Position numbers and translations under genes: made by a program
Part shown: positions 25,474-34,752 of the stretch, piece after piece
Position numbering within the stretch: position 1 is the first letter of the stretch
How the letters are laid out: every line of letters starts with the position of its first letter
The notes under the pieces: generated by a model
Databases searched by the model: none
What the model was told of the DNA's origin: nothing
What the model saw: the letters and a program-made list of their open reading frames with translations, nothing else
Origin: CBDCUC01 sp965222485
GTDB taxonomy: Bacteria; Pseudomonadota; Alphaproteobacteria; Rhizobiales; Hyphomicrobiaceae
Assembly: GCA_965222485.1 (NCBI GenBank)
Contig: CBDCUC010000039.1
Span: 1 to 64,000 of the forward strand
Length of the DNA: 64,000 nucleotides
Direction of reading: 5' to 3'

Positions 25474-26055
25474 CGCTATATTTTGGATCGAGGCTCGCGG
25501 TATTCGAAGTCAACGACGGCAAGTTTTCTACAGCTCGATCAATTGACGAAAAACTTTAAGTCGTAGGACGCGCGGACGACAAAGTATCGAAGTAGCCGAT
25601 TGCGTTATAGTCGTCCAAAACCTTGATTGCAGCACTATGGAAACAGCGGACATTTGGTTACCGTTCGGTTCTAAGATCAATCTCCCTAGTGTCTGCCGCC
25701 TGTAGTCTGCTCCCGCAAAGCCCGCTTCTGTATTGCTTCATTACATGACGTAATCCGGATGATCCGACCTCGCCTTTGTCGGGAATGGGTCATGAGCACG
25801 CATCGTGACGCATATGAAACCTGTTCCGGTTGCGCACCGGTAGCCGACATGAGCTCAAGCTATGCGAAGTGCAACACTGAGGAATATGGTGCTTCTCAAT
25901 GAGAATGACGCAGATTTTGAACTTTAGGATCCCGAAGATCGCCTTGCGTTAGAATTGCGGGAGTCGATGCTGCACTGTGCAGCTGAGGTGGGCAAATCCT
26001 GCAACGGGCTCCGCACCAAATCATTGATATTGTTTTCTTTTGACAACCAGGGCCA
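25474..26055. other. Intergenic region after the operon
   Basis: No gene is supported. It contains the right direct-repeat copy (25787-25841) and leads into a tRNA-Phe 3' fragment. A minus-strand frame covering 25896-26261 reads through the tRNA fragment and is a typical artefact of such sites. Confidence 0.55.
25787..25841 (+). repeat. Direct repeat, right copy flanking the module
   Basis: Same orientation as 12179-12233, beginning GGGTCATGAGCACGCATC with scattered differences afterwards. The pair encloses msrA and the complete sigma-54 operon, about 13.6 kb. Confidence 0.7.
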
Positions 26056-26102
26056 GACTGAAAATCACGGTGTCGGTGGTTCGATTCCGCCCCTGGGCAC
26101 CA
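26056..26102 (+). pseudogene. 3' fragment of a tRNA-Phe gene (att-like)
   Basis: From GACTGAAAATC onward the sequence reads like the anticodon loop (GAA), variable loop, T arm (GGTGG-TTCGATT-CCGCC), acceptor strand CCTGGGC and ACCA end of an alphaproteobacterial tRNA-Phe. The 5' half is absent: the preceding bases do not form D arm or acceptor sequence and pair only partly with the anticodon stem. Such 3' fragments are left by integrases at the far end of an island. In this orientation the island would lie to the left. Confidence 0.75.
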
Positions 26103-26226
26103 TGCCTCAGTGCCGTTCCAACACTTCAAATCGCTAGCACAAGCGGGATGTCTGGCCGCATATGCATCGGCCAAAATGACAAGCATTAAGATTTGAGCTG
26201 CTATCCCCTGAAATGGAGGTCGCCGC

Positions 26227-26256
26227 ATGTGTGGCCGCTTTGCTGACGCGGCCTGA
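26227..26256 (+). pseudogene. Possible 5' remnant of an SRAP/HMCES (YedK-like) gene
   Basis: ATGTGTGGCCGCTTTGCT encodes MCGRFA, the hallmark start of SRAP proteins with catalytic Cys2, and is preceded by GGAGG at proper spacing. The frame stops after nine codons and nothing later resembles the family. It may be a truncation scar beside the tRNA fragment or a coincidence. Confidence 0.35.
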
Positions 26257-26271
26257 AGCACAGGCAGCCAA

Positions 26272-26802
26272 TCAGGTTAGCAAGCGCATGCCATAATAGG
26301 TGGGAGCCAGAAAAGCCAAGGCCCATATCAGCGATGACGCAGCACTTGCACCTGCGAAATTGTACCACCGCATGTGCATCGCACCTGCAATCATCGGTGC
26401 CAATGGTCTCACCGGGCCAATGAATTTCGACATGACGATTGCAAAGACGCCGCGACGGCGAACCAACATGCGCGCTCTGGCGAAAAGCCTGGGTCGGGAA
26501 TTGAAAGGCCAGCTTTTCCGCACTTGGTGGCGAACGCGACGGCCGACTGCGTAAGATACAATGTCGCCCGCCAAACACCCTAAAGTGCCTGCAAGCAAAA
26601 TCGGCAGGAACGGCCCATCGCCAGCCGAGTGTAAGGCCGCGATTGCTAGAAACAAAACGCTCGCTGGAACAAAGAACGAAACGAAAACCAATGATTCCGC
26701 AAAGCCGAGCAAGAACACTGCGGCTTCAATAAGAGCCTCATTCTCGCGGACGAACGCGAGAGTTTGCTCCCAAAAGGTAAGTTCAGCCATTGCGCGAGGC
26801 AC
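26272..26802 (-). CDS. DedA family membrane protein
   Basis: About 176 residues with several hydrophobic segments and the DedA/SNARE-associated pattern: ESLVFVSFFVPAS with the conserved acidic residue, GCLAGDIVSYAVGRRV, and FIGPVRPLAPMIAG with the conserved Arg-Pro. DedA proteins influence membrane homeostasis, and some act as undecaprenyl-phosphate or phospholipid flippases. The start is either GTG 26802 or ATG 26790. The C-terminus is somewhat short for the family. It lies directly to the right of the tRNA fragment, outside the presumed island. Confidence 0.8.
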   Translation of the reverse strand: MPRAMAELTFWEQTLAFVRENEALIEAAVFLLGFAESLVFVSFFVPASVLFLAIAALHSAGDGPFLPILLAGTLGCLAGDIVSYAVGRRVRHQVRKSWPFNSRPRLFARARMLVRRRGVFAIVMSKFIGPVRPLAPMIAGAMHMRWYNFAGASAASSLIWALAFLAPTYYGMRLLT

Positions 26803-26851
26803 CGATCCTGTTCGTGTTTTCTAAAGGCCGGCTTTCGCCATGGCCAAAGCA

Positions 26852-27049
26852 CTAACTCTGAACGTGAATGGGGCTCTGATTGCGAATCAGTTGCGTAATT
26901 CGATCCTTGAGCGCAAGACGAAGTCGTTTTAGCCTCTGTAGTGTCAAGCCATCCGGCATGGGGCGCCGGAGCTCGTCACGAATGCGCGTTTCAATGTCCG
27001 ATTTGCGCTTCTTTAGTCGATTGACGATGGGTTCAACACGTTCGTGCAT
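26852..27049 (-). CDS. Small DUF465/YdcH-like protein
   Basis: 65 residues from ATG 27049, chosen because AGAGGGAG lies 9 nt upstream; GTG 27058 is too close. It is a highly charged helical hairpin, with RIRDELRRPMPDGLTLQRLKRLRLALKDRI matching the YdcH-type pattern of a Pro-containing turn followed by LKxxKLRLKDEI. These small cytoplasmic proteins have no established function. It is co-directional with the DedA gene, 50 bp upstream of it. Confidence 0.7.
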   Translation of the reverse strand: MHERVEPIVNRLKKRKSDIETRIRDELRRPMPDGLTLQRLKRLRLALKDRITQLIRNQSPIHVQS

Positions 27050-27517
27050 ACGGGCCACTCCCTCTGTGAGACTTCAACTACAGGGAAATGGTGACGTGGT
27101 TAAAGCAAGTCCATCCCTCAAAGCACACTTTTTCGATCGTTTTTTCCTATTAAAGGCAGGGCCAATTCCTATCGGAACAATTCACGTAGCCCGTCGCCCG
27201 ATTTATGAAGCGCACATTCTGGAGGGATTGCCACCCTCTTGCGTTTCGAAACAGTCCGGTAATCCAACGCAAGAAAAAATTTGGAAGTGAAAGCTACCCT
27301 TCGCGTCCACCTGCACCATATAGACCGTCAACGCATTGAAATCCCGCCGGTGCGGTATTGTTGTGCCAGCGTTTTTATTGCGGTCAGAAGCGTATGCCCA
27401 CAGGACAGCGACGACGAATATGCAGCATCAGGTTCCAATGAAAGGAATAAGGTTAGCAGGCAGAGAAATTCATCGATCTCTCCCTGCATGGAGGCACGGC
27501 ACCCCAAACTCAACTTG
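27050..27517. other. Intergenic/leader region before the antiporter
   Basis: The antiporter frame stays open back to 27281, but the encoded residues do not resemble the family and are probably not translated. No RNA or operator is recognised. Confidence 0.45.
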
Positions 27518-28534
27518 ATGAGGAAGCTGCCGGTATCGACCACGCACTCAAACCCATCAACTATCAGCAAACTTAAACACCCCGGGGCAAAAGCTTTGAT
27601 TTCTAGCATTCTTCTGATCGTTTTCGGCTTCATGTTGCTTGTGGCCGGCGGCGAAATATTGGTCAGCAGCGCGGTCCAGCTTGCGAGACGACTGGATGTC
27701 TCCGCGTTTGTTATTGGCGCCGTCGTGATCGGTTTTGGGTCGTCCTTACCCGAACTTGTAACAAGCATTGAAGCCGGGTTGCTGGGAGCACCGGTAATTG
27801 CCCTTGGCAACATTATCGGTTCAAACATAATCAACATACTCGTCGTAATTGGTCTTGCAGCCGTTATCACGCCAATTGCGGTGTCTGCCGCCAACTTGCG
27901 TATCGATACGACAATCGTATGCGCAATGACCGTCGCATTCGTCGCCATATGCACAATGCTTGAACTAACGCCCGCAATTGGTGCATTGCTGCTCGTCGGC
28001 CTCGCCGCTTATTTGATTTTTTCTGTTAGGCGAGAAGCGGAAATTTCCGATGGAGACGAGAACGCGAACTTGGATGATAAAAGTGAGATGAGCACGGCGA
28101 CCGCCATTGCTGTGACCGTGTTCGGCCTGATCCTACTTATTGGTGGGGGGCATTTTGTCGTCGATGGCAGCGTAACTTTGGCAAAACTTTCTGGGATCAG
28201 CGAAGCTGTCATTGGGCTGACGATCGTGGCATTTGGAACATCTCTACCTGAGATCGTGACCGCGTTCATTGCCGCAATCAGGCGTCATGCCGATGTCGCA
28301 TTGGGTAACGTATTGGGCTCGTGCATGTTCAATCTACTCGCGATCGGTGGAGCGATTGCCATTGTCGCACCATCAGCCGTGCCACCGGAAATCGTGTGGT
28401 TCGATAATCTTGTTATGCTCGCCGCAACCGCTGCGCTGCTTGTAACCGCGTGGATACTGCCGCGAATTGACCGATCCGTGGGTGCCTTGTTTCTTGGCAG
28501 CTATGCCGCGTATCTGATGGTGGTCTGGCAATAA
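27518..28534 (+). CDS. Calcium/sodium antiporter (CaCA family)
   Basis: About 338 residues with roughly ten membrane segments in two homologous halves. The alpha repeats are visible as GFGSSLPELVTSIEAG with GNIIGSNIINIL in the first half, and AFGTSLPEIVTAFIAA with GNVLGSCMFNLL in the second, each carrying the conserved acidic residue. The halves are joined by a polar loop rich in Asp and Glu near residue 165. It exports Ca2+ (or K+) in exchange for Na+ or H+ at the inner membrane. The start is uncertain: ATG 27518 adds a polar N-terminus, and a later TTG near 27595 is possible. Confidence 0.85.
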   Translation: MRKLPVSTTHSNPSTISKLKHPGAKALISSILLIVFGFMLLVAGGEILVSSAVQLARRLDVSAFVIGAVVIGFGSSLPELVTSIEAGLLGAPVIALGNIIGSNIINILVVIGLAAVITPIAVSAANLRIDTTIVCAMTVAFVAICTMLELTPAIGALLLVGLAAYLIFSVRREAEISDGDENANLDDKSEMSTATAIAVTVFGLILLIGGGHFVVDGSVTLAKLSGISEAVIGLTIVAFGTSLPEIVTAFIAAIRRHADVALGNVLGSCMFNLLAIGGAIAIVAPSAVPPEIVWFDNLVMLAATAALLVTAWILPRIDRSVGALFLGSYAAYLMVVWQ

Positions 28535-28658
28535 CAAATCTTGCTTGGTTTGGCGTTGCGCCGTTCCGCGGATCTGCTGACGTAAAGTTCTGTTGCGATC
28601 GAACGTAAGGCTACGCCCACCGGACAGGACGTGATGACGAATTGCAGCCTTGCACCGT

Positions 28659-29675
28659 CTATAAGCCCAACAATGACAACAGGCCGAGTGGTTGAGGCGC
28701 TTTGAATTCTTTCATCGAATTGGCGATCTCCGCGTAGAGCTTCGGTGTCCACACTAGCCCGTTTGCAACCGGTACTTTTTTCTTTCGCCGAAAGTCGGTC
28801 GGTGCGATCACCACCTTGATATTTCTGATCCCGACCTCTGCGGCCAGCACGAACAGCTCTTCGACTGCTTTGTCTCCGACGGCCAGGCAACCTGCCGACA
28901 CGTTCTTGCCGTGGATCATGATATCGCCACCCAAGTCCTTGCGACCGTCGTTTACTGCCATCTTGCGATCGAATGCATTAGGATAGTTTACCCGCAATGA
29001 GACATGATAGCGGCTGTTCGGATTGAGGTAGGAGATGCGGTAGATCCCCTCGGGCACCTGCTTGTCGCCACGCTTCAATTTCGGACCGCTCACGCCACTT
29101 GCCGCGAGTACTTTATAGCGGTGCACATATTTCCACACGCCATCCTGAGGCCTAGCGTAGACCTCCAAAGCGTTTTCGTCCTTGATTGCAACAAACGCAA
29201 TCTCGGCCGGTGGCCAATCTGCCTTTGCTGCCTCGAACTTGGCAGCGACCCGTCCCATTGCAGTCGGCGAAATTTCCGCAAGGCGTTGTTTCAGAGTGTA
29301 TCGGGATTTTGCGGCGCGTCTGGCGCCTGTCTTGGATGTCGCACGTTGGGATTTCGTCGACGTGATTGGCGGCTGATTGACTTCAACCGACCAGGTGTCG
29401 CGATTGGCAATCGCCCCGACGTTTCCTTCCGTTATTTCGGGCGCAAGGATGTCCGGACGCATAAAGGTCAGACGTGAGCGCCTTGTCGCTCGCATCTCGC
29501 GAGTCGCAGGAACGGGCTCAGGTGCCAGCGATGGGCGGATGTCATGGACGGAGGGTAGGTCATGTACAGATCGTGCGACCGGAGTGGTAATGGAGACAAG
29601 CGTCAGCGTCGTTCCCGCGCATGTAACGCAGAAAAGTGCAATCGCCATAAGCGTGAAACGCTGATTCTCAAGCAT
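28659..29675 (-). CDS. L,D-transpeptidase (YkuD domain), membrane-anchored
   Basis: About 338 residues. A single N-terminal hydrophobic segment is followed by a Ser/Thr/Arg-rich stretch and a YkuD domain in the C-terminal half: GIYRISYLNPNSRYHVSLRVNYPN, then IMIHGKNVSAGCLAVGD with the catalytic His and Cys, and a following Asp/Glu-rich helix. The usual SHGC is SAGC here, seen in YafK-type members. It may make 3-3 peptidoglycan cross-links or, like YafK (DpaA), remove protein from peptidoglycan. The start is ATG 29675; a TTG at 29684 is an alternative. Confidence 0.82.
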   Translation of the reverse strand: MLENQRFTLMAIALFCVTCAGTTLTLVSITTPVARSVHDLPSVHDIRPSLAPEPVPATREMRATRRSRLTFMRPDILAPEITEGNVGAIANRDTWSVEVNQPPITSTKSQRATSKTGARRAAKSRYTLKQRLAEISPTAMGRVAAKFEAAKADWPPAEIAFVAIKDENALEVYARPQDGVWKYVHRYKVLAASGVSGPKLKRGDKQVPEGIYRISYLNPNSRYHVSLRVNYPNAFDRKMAVNDGRKDLGGDIMIHGKNVSAGCLAVGDKAVEELFVLAAEVGIRNIKVVIAPTDFRRKKKVPVANGLVWTPKLYAEIANSMKEFKAPQPLGLLSLLGL

Positions 29676-29877
29676 GACATGCAACCCGTACCCGAGGCCA
29701 TAGCGCCCCCGGCAACGAACATGTCTGATTCGCAGGCCCTCGTGGATGCTTGGCCTAGTGACCAGGTGCCCTCAGCCGCATCTTTCCAGTTGGTTTTTTT
29801 GGTATGGCGCAGCACGAGCGACCAGCCGCAACTGGCCGCTGGACACGCCCGTGCACCACAATGACGCACCCGCCGGC

Positions 29878-32800
29878 TTACTGCCTCGTCAGTACGAAAT
29901 TCCCTTGCCCAGAGCGGAACTCAGGCGTTTGTCGGCCGGCCGTCTGGCGGCGTACCTCTGTATTGACGTAGTCGCCCAGGGAATAAATGGTTACGCCCCG
30001 CTCAAACCGATCGAGTGCTTCGTTTGCTCCTGCAAGAGCCTTCAATAGCGTAGATGTGAACGCGCCGTGCCCCTGCAATTCGAACGCCTCTTCGCCCGGC
30101 CCCGCTGCGGAGAATGCGACAAAGCGATCGGCATCCGCCTCCGCCAGCAGGGTTTTGTTGTAGGCATTGCCAGAGTGGCAGGCATCCAGGAATAGGATCT
30201 TGCGTCCTTTAGCTGCCGTTATAAGCGGGTGGATATCTGCCTGCCAGTCCAACACATTTTCGCCGATCTCACTGATGAGTGATCGTTTCACATCCGTCGG
30301 TAGGAAATGATAGCGCCCGCCTTCCCAGTTCTCGCCGTGGCCTGCCAGAAGAATGGCAATGGTATCGTTGGCCGTTGAATTTTCGCTGATGTGCTGAAGC
30401 GCGGCGACAATATTGGTTTTCGTCGGTTCACCATCTTCACCGCCGTTGACCAAAAGCTTCACATTTACTTTTTTGTGTCGGCCCGTCATTTCATCGGCCA
30501 CGGTTTTAGCAAACGCGGTTGCATCGGGGACCGCATATTTCAGGTCCTTATATCGGTAGAACTTTCCGTCCGACGGGTTCTTGATCCTTTTCACTCCAGG
30601 GTACTTGTTTGCGCCGACAGCCAGAACCCAGAGCGTCTCGCGCTTGTCGAGAGCACCTTCGCCGTTGTGAATAATCTCAATCTCGCGTGGCTCGCTTTCG
30701 CCTGCTGCGTTTCGCGCAATCACCCGGACTTTGTTGATGCCTTTGAACAACGGCACCTCATAGCCCTGAACAGTTCCCCGTTCCGGAGGCGTTATGCCAG
30801 CCGGAAGTGCCGCGGACCGGGTTTCGACCACAGTTTCCTGTTTGCCGTCGCTGACGGTGATTTTCGCTTCCAGGATTGGAAGTTTGTTCTCTTCAGACGC
30901 GACATAAATGATGCCCCGCCCGCCTGCCGCGTGCTTCTTTGCCGCTCTGGCAAATATGACCGGCGGGGTTTGGGTCAACAGCTTCTCAATGGAAGCGTTT
31001 TCAAGTCCCGCTTCCTTCAGGGCAGCTTCGGCACTGCCCAGAACAATCGCGCGCTCGACAATATCGGGACGAAGTAGTTTCTGACGGAGCTGACGGCCGC
31101 GCACGTATTCAGCAGCGTTGGCCGGTCCCTTGTTGATTTGCCAGCCGACGAGTTCGCCGCCACCGGGCGAGCCGGTGTAGTAGCCCTGGGGTGTCCACAT
31201 CACCCACTCGCCGTCAGTACCGTGCAGGAAAGTGACGATGAGTTCATTTGTCCTGAGGTTCCACAATCGGATCGTCTGATCAGCTGCGGCAGACATAAGG
31301 AAACGGCCATCAGGCGAAGGCGCGACGGCCCAAACCGCAGACTCATGGCCAATGAACGTGCGGGCAACTTTGCCAAAATCCCAGTATCGGATCATGAGCT
31401 GATCTTTGGTCTTGGCCGCTGAGATTACAGCTTCGATATCAAAGACGTAGATTTCGCCATGTCCGGCACCTGATATGATCGACTTTTTATCCGCTGAAAA
31501 ACCATAGGCGTAATGACCGCTGGCACCTTCCAGGTCATGCTCAAGGCTGGCGACCAGTTTTCCGTCTTCCCTTATGTCGAGGATCGAATTGTAACCGCCG
31601 TCTTGATTGCTGCGGTGACTAAGCTGGTAGCGGCTGTGATCAACGCTGATGCGTCGAAAATTTCCTACTTCCTGCAGTCCATTCGCTGTGGCATCCGCAT
31701 TGAGCGACTTGGGGGAGCTGAGAACTCGCTCGTTGAGAGGCAGCTGCAGAATATATTCAAACGGTCCTCGATTGTTGATCGTGTCGGAGGTGAACGTATA
31801 ACCCCATCCAATGCTGTTGCTGTCGTCGGTGAACCCGGCAGCCCAGGCGGAAATGCCTTTGCCGGAAAGAGTAATAGGCTTGTTATCCTCACCATTGACG
31901 GGAGCACCGGTGTTAATATCCCAAACATCTATTTCAAAGTTTGTACCGCCTGCGCTTGCAACGTACCGTCCGTCAGAGGTAATCGCCGCGGCCAGAACGT
32001 TATTGTCATGACCGCCGTACGTCGCAACTCTCGTCGCCGATTCCACGTCCCAAACGTTAACGAGGAAGGGTCTTGAGTCTGAAGTGCGCTTGGCAGCTCC
32101 CGAAACCAATCGCTTTCCGTCGGGAGTGAATATCAGGTCAGAGACTTCCATCTGCTGATTGGTCAGAACCTTGATAAACTTGCCGGTCGTTCCGTCCCAG
32201 AGCCGAATTTCGCCGCTGGTATCTCCCGAGGCAATGAGGCCGTCGGATTTTCGAATGGCGACCCCCCGTTCAATCGGGCGTTTATGACCTTCCATCTTCG
32301 CTAGGAGCTCGCCGGTCTTCACGTTCCACAACTTCAGGGTCTTGTCGTTGCTGCCAGTTACGGCCCGCTTGCTGTCGGGCGTGAAATGCACGGCGTAAAC
32401 GAGATCTGTGTGCCCCTTAAGCCGGTGCAACAATTTTGGGGGATTGTCCGCGTCGGCTGGCACGTCCCAAACGATAGCAATACCTTCGCTTCCACCCGAA
32501 ATGAGGTGTCGCCCGTCGGGCGCAAAAGCAAGCGCATTCACAATATTCTTATGTCCCATGAGCAGGTGCAGCAGACGCCCGGAGGAAACGTCAAACAAGC
32601 GGATAGCATCTTGATGTTTCCCGCTGAAATATCCCCCCACAGCCAAACGTGTTCCATCGGGCGAAAGCGCCAATGAAAAAACTTTGCCTTCATTCCCTGG
32701 GCCGGACTCACCCCGGATCATGCGGACTGTTTTTCGTGCCTTCCAGTCCCAAACTCGAATGACTTTGTCGTCGCTGGTCGAGATGATGAACTTGTCATCC

Positions 32801-33264
32801 GGAGTAAAAGTTAGATCAGTGATCCGGCCTCGATGACCGCCTGTGTCAAGCATCAGGCGCGTCGGAGCTGCAGCAGTGGTTTCCGATGGTGGACGTGGTT
32901 TTTTGATGAGCTTGACCGTGACAGCGGCAACTTCCTTGCCGCGCATACGGTTGAGCTTTAAGGCCGATCCTACTGCCTGATTTTCTATGGCCTGTTTAAG
33001 GGCCGGTGCGTCATTAACGGGATTGCCATTGATGCTGATCACAACATCGCCTTGAGCAAGCCCCGCCTTGGCTGCAGGACTGTCTGTCTCGACCGCAGTC
33101 ACACGCGCGCCGAACGGCACCGACAGACCGTGTTCCGTCATCGATTCCGGTGTTACGGTTTCAAATGCTGCTCCGAACCATGGCGGCGTCCCTTGCGCCC
33201 GAAGACCGCTGCCGCCGGCAGCGAGGATCAGCGCAAACGCAAGTGTCAGTCCCAAAATACGCAT
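29878..33264 (-). CDS. Secreted PDZ-WD40-caspase (C14) protein
   Basis: 1128 residues. A signal peptide (cleavage near RAQ-GT) is followed by a PDZ domain at about 30-110 (DSPAAKAGLAQGDVVISING), a WD40 propeller from about 130 to 730 with at least ten units (for example HTDLVYAVHFTPDSKRAVTGS, VWAVAPSPDGRFLMSAA), a linker, and a caspase-like domain at about 880-1128. His976 in LLAGHGE and Cys1029 in LDACHSGN form the catalytic dyad. Bacterial C14 peptidases of this type are orthocaspase-like and usually act in signalling or cell death; here the signal peptide implies a periplasmic enzyme. Processing substrates are unknown. It is a single-gene unit. Confidence 0.88.
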   Translation of the reverse strand: MRILGLTLAFALILAAGGSGLRAQGTPPWFGAAFETVTPESMTEHGLSVPFGARVTAVETDSPAAKAGLAQGDVVISINGNPVNDAPALKQAIENQAVGSALKLNRMRGKEVAAVTVKLIKKPRPPSETTAAAPTRLMLDTGGHRGRITDLTFTPDDKFIISTSDDKVIRVWDWKARKTVRMIRGESGPGNEGKVFSLALSPDGTRLAVGGYFSGKHQDAIRLFDVSSGRLLHLLMGHKNIVNALAFAPDGRHLISGGSEGIAIVWDVPADADNPPKLLHRLKGHTDLVYAVHFTPDSKRAVTGSNDKTLKLWNVKTGELLAKMEGHKRPIERGVAIRKSDGLIASGDTSGEIRLWDGTTGKFIKVLTNQQMEVSDLIFTPDGKRLVSGAAKRTSDSRPFLVNVWDVESATRVATYGGHDNNVLAAAITSDGRYVASAGGTNFEIDVWDINTGAPVNGEDNKPITLSGKGISAWAAGFTDDSNSIGWGYTFTSDTINNRGPFEYILQLPLNERVLSSPKSLNADATANGLQEVGNFRRISVDHSRYQLSHRSNQDGGYNSILDIREDGKLVASLEHDLEGASGHYAYGFSADKKSIISGAGHGEIYVFDIEAVISAAKTKDQLMIRYWDFGKVARTFIGHESAVWAVAPSPDGRFLMSAAADQTIRLWNLRTNELIVTFLHGTDGEWVMWTPQGYYTGSPGGGELVGWQINKGPANAAEYVRGRQLRQKLLRPDIVERAIVLGSAEAALKEAGLENASIEKLLTQTPPVIFARAAKKHAAGGRGIIYVASEENKLPILEAKITVSDGKQETVVETRSAALPAGITPPERGTVQGYEVPLFKGINKVRVIARNAAGESEPREIEIIHNGEGALDKRETLWVLAVGANKYPGVKRIKNPSDGKFYRYKDLKYAVPDATAFAKTVADEMTGRHKKVNVKLLVNGGEDGEPTKTNIVAALQHISENSTANDTIAILLAGHGENWEGGRYHFLPTDVKRSLISEIGENVLDWQADIHPLITAAKGRKILFLDACHSGNAYNKTLLAEADADRFVAFSAAGPGEEAFELQGHGAFTSTLLKALAGANEALDRFERGVTIYSLGDYVNTEVRRQTAGRQTPEFRSGQGNFVLTRQ

Positions 33265-33697
33265 GCCACCAACTCCATACTGTTGATCAACCGGTCAGCA
33301 AAAAATCTTAGCACGAAACATTATTCGCCGACAAAGTCTCAAGCCTCGGAGCAAAAAAATGAGGCACACCTCAGGTGGCCGTCGAGAACAGCTGAATCTG
33401 ATTCAGGCTAACTGTTGGACTAAGCCCTTGCCAACCTTCAATGTCTGGCAGAACCGCGCAGATACAGCGTTGTGACGGGCACGGAGTATAAAGGAATAGT
33501 TCGCCCCCTCGTATCGTCTGGACATGTGTACTGAATGTATCACGACGTGATCTCGCAGTTGCCACAGCGCGGGAACAGCCTACATTCAAACGGTCCTAGA
33601 ATTTGCCGCATGATGTACCCAGATCAATCGCTCGATATGCAGTAGCAAAAAGGGTGCCGCTTCATCATTTGGCACCCATCGTCATATGGAGGGAGCG
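33265..33697. other. Divergent intergenic region
   Basis: It separates the caspase gene from the MDR oxidoreductase gene. The only structure seen is the short hairpin at 33652-33677; no small gene is convincing. Confidence 0.5.
33652..33677 (+). promoter_or_regulatory. Hairpin/operator-like inverted repeat upstream of the MDR gene
   Basis: GGGTGCC (33652-33658) pairs with GGCACCC (33671-33677) around a 12-nt spacer. It ends 20 bp before ATG 33698, next to the Shine-Dalgarno sequence. It could be a repressor operator or a leader hairpin; no T-run follows. Confidence 0.35.
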
Positions 33698-34702
33698 ATG
33701 TCGAAGTTTGCACAGTTACAAGAAGTGGCGGGTCCGCAGGCATTGAGGGTGGTAGACGGCCCCATTCCTCAGTCAGGCAAAGATGAAGTCCTGGTGCGCA
33801 TGCACACCGCTGGGCTTAACCGCGCCGAATGGATGTTTACGCACGGACAGTATTTCGTGGCCCCGGTAACCCCGGCGCGCGTGGGCATCGAGGGCGCAGG
33901 TGTCATCGAAGCGCTCGGCGAGGGCGTTGCCGGTTATGATATCGGCCAGGACATATGCATTTCTCCCAACATGCCGATCGACAAATACGGCGTCATCGGC
34001 GAGCATGCCGTTGTACCGACCTCATCGCTGATCGAAAGGCCTGCAAATTTAGATTGGGATCAGGCGGCTTCCATTTGGATGGCGTACCCTACCGCCTACG
34101 GGGGATTGGTGTTTGCCGGCGGTATGAAGGCCGGCGCCGGCCAGATCGTATTGATTTCGGCAGCAAGTTCGTCTGTTGGGCTGCCGGCAATTCAGGTCGC
34201 CAAAGCCTTTGGTGCGACCGTAATCGCAACGAGCCGTACTTTAGACAAAGAAGGCATGTTGAAGGCTGAAGGTGCCGACCATGTCATTGCAACAGGCCAC
34301 GATAACTGGCCCGATAAAGTCATGGATATAACAGACGGTAGAGGCTTTGACATCGCCTTCGATCCGATCACCGGCGATTTTACTTCACAGCTCGCGCAGG
34401 CAGCGGCGCCTGCTGCAACGATCGTGACATACGGCGTTCTGGCGATGCAGGAGATAACGCCTCTGCCTGTCGGACCGATGATGGCGAAGGCGCTAAAGTT
34501 TACAGGCTTCCATGTCGTCAAGCACTTGTTTGAATGGCCTGAGCGATTGGCCGAAGCGAAGAAACATATTCTTGCCAGGTTGAGCGACGGCACCTACCAG
34601 CCGAAAATTGCCAAGACATTTGGATTGGACCAAGTAGCCGACGCTTATGCATTTATGGAATCGGGCACACAAGTCGGCAAAATCATCGTCAGACTGCAAT
34701 AG
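33698..34702 (+). CDS. Medium-chain dehydrogenase/reductase (quinone oxidoreductase-like)
   Basis: 334 residues from ATG 33698, preceded by GGAGGGAG; the ATG at 33686 is too early for that site. The GroES-like N-terminal half contains the MDR pattern GLNRAEWMF and GIEGAGVIEALGEGV, and the Rossmann half contains VLISAASSSVGLPAIQVAKAFGATVIATSRT. The zinc-ligand Cys residues are absent, as in zeta-crystallin-type quinone reductases. It probably reduces quinones or enals with NADPH in the cytoplasm. It is followed 50 bp later by a GNAT gene, possibly co-transcribed. Confidence 0.85.
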   Translation: MSKFAQLQEVAGPQALRVVDGPIPQSGKDEVLVRMHTAGLNRAEWMFTHGQYFVAPVTPARVGIEGAGVIEALGEGVAGYDIGQDICISPNMPIDKYGVIGEHAVVPTSSLIERPANLDWDQAASIWMAYPTAYGGLVFAGGMKAGAGQIVLISAASSSVGLPAIQVAKAFGATVIATSRTLDKEGMLKAEGADHVIATGHDNWPDKVMDITDGRGFDIAFDPITGDFTSQLAQAAAPAATIVTYGVLAMQEITPLPVGPMMAKALKFTGFHVVKHLFEWPERLAEAKKHILARLSDGTYQPKIAKTFGLDQVADAYAFMESGTQVGKIIVRLQ

Positions 34703-34752
34703 GCCCCGCCGGACAGTTCAGATCAAAGCTCATCGTTGTCACGGAGTCCCAA

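Noticed and set aside
25896..26261. 121-codon minus-strand frame across the tRNA fragment
   Set aside because: The CPGAESNHRHRDFQS stretch is the usual spurious translation of tRNA-end sequence. No start context supports it.
27281..27517. N-terminal extension of the cation antiporter
   Set aside because: It begins with TTG, has no ribosome site, and its residues do not resemble the family or a signal.
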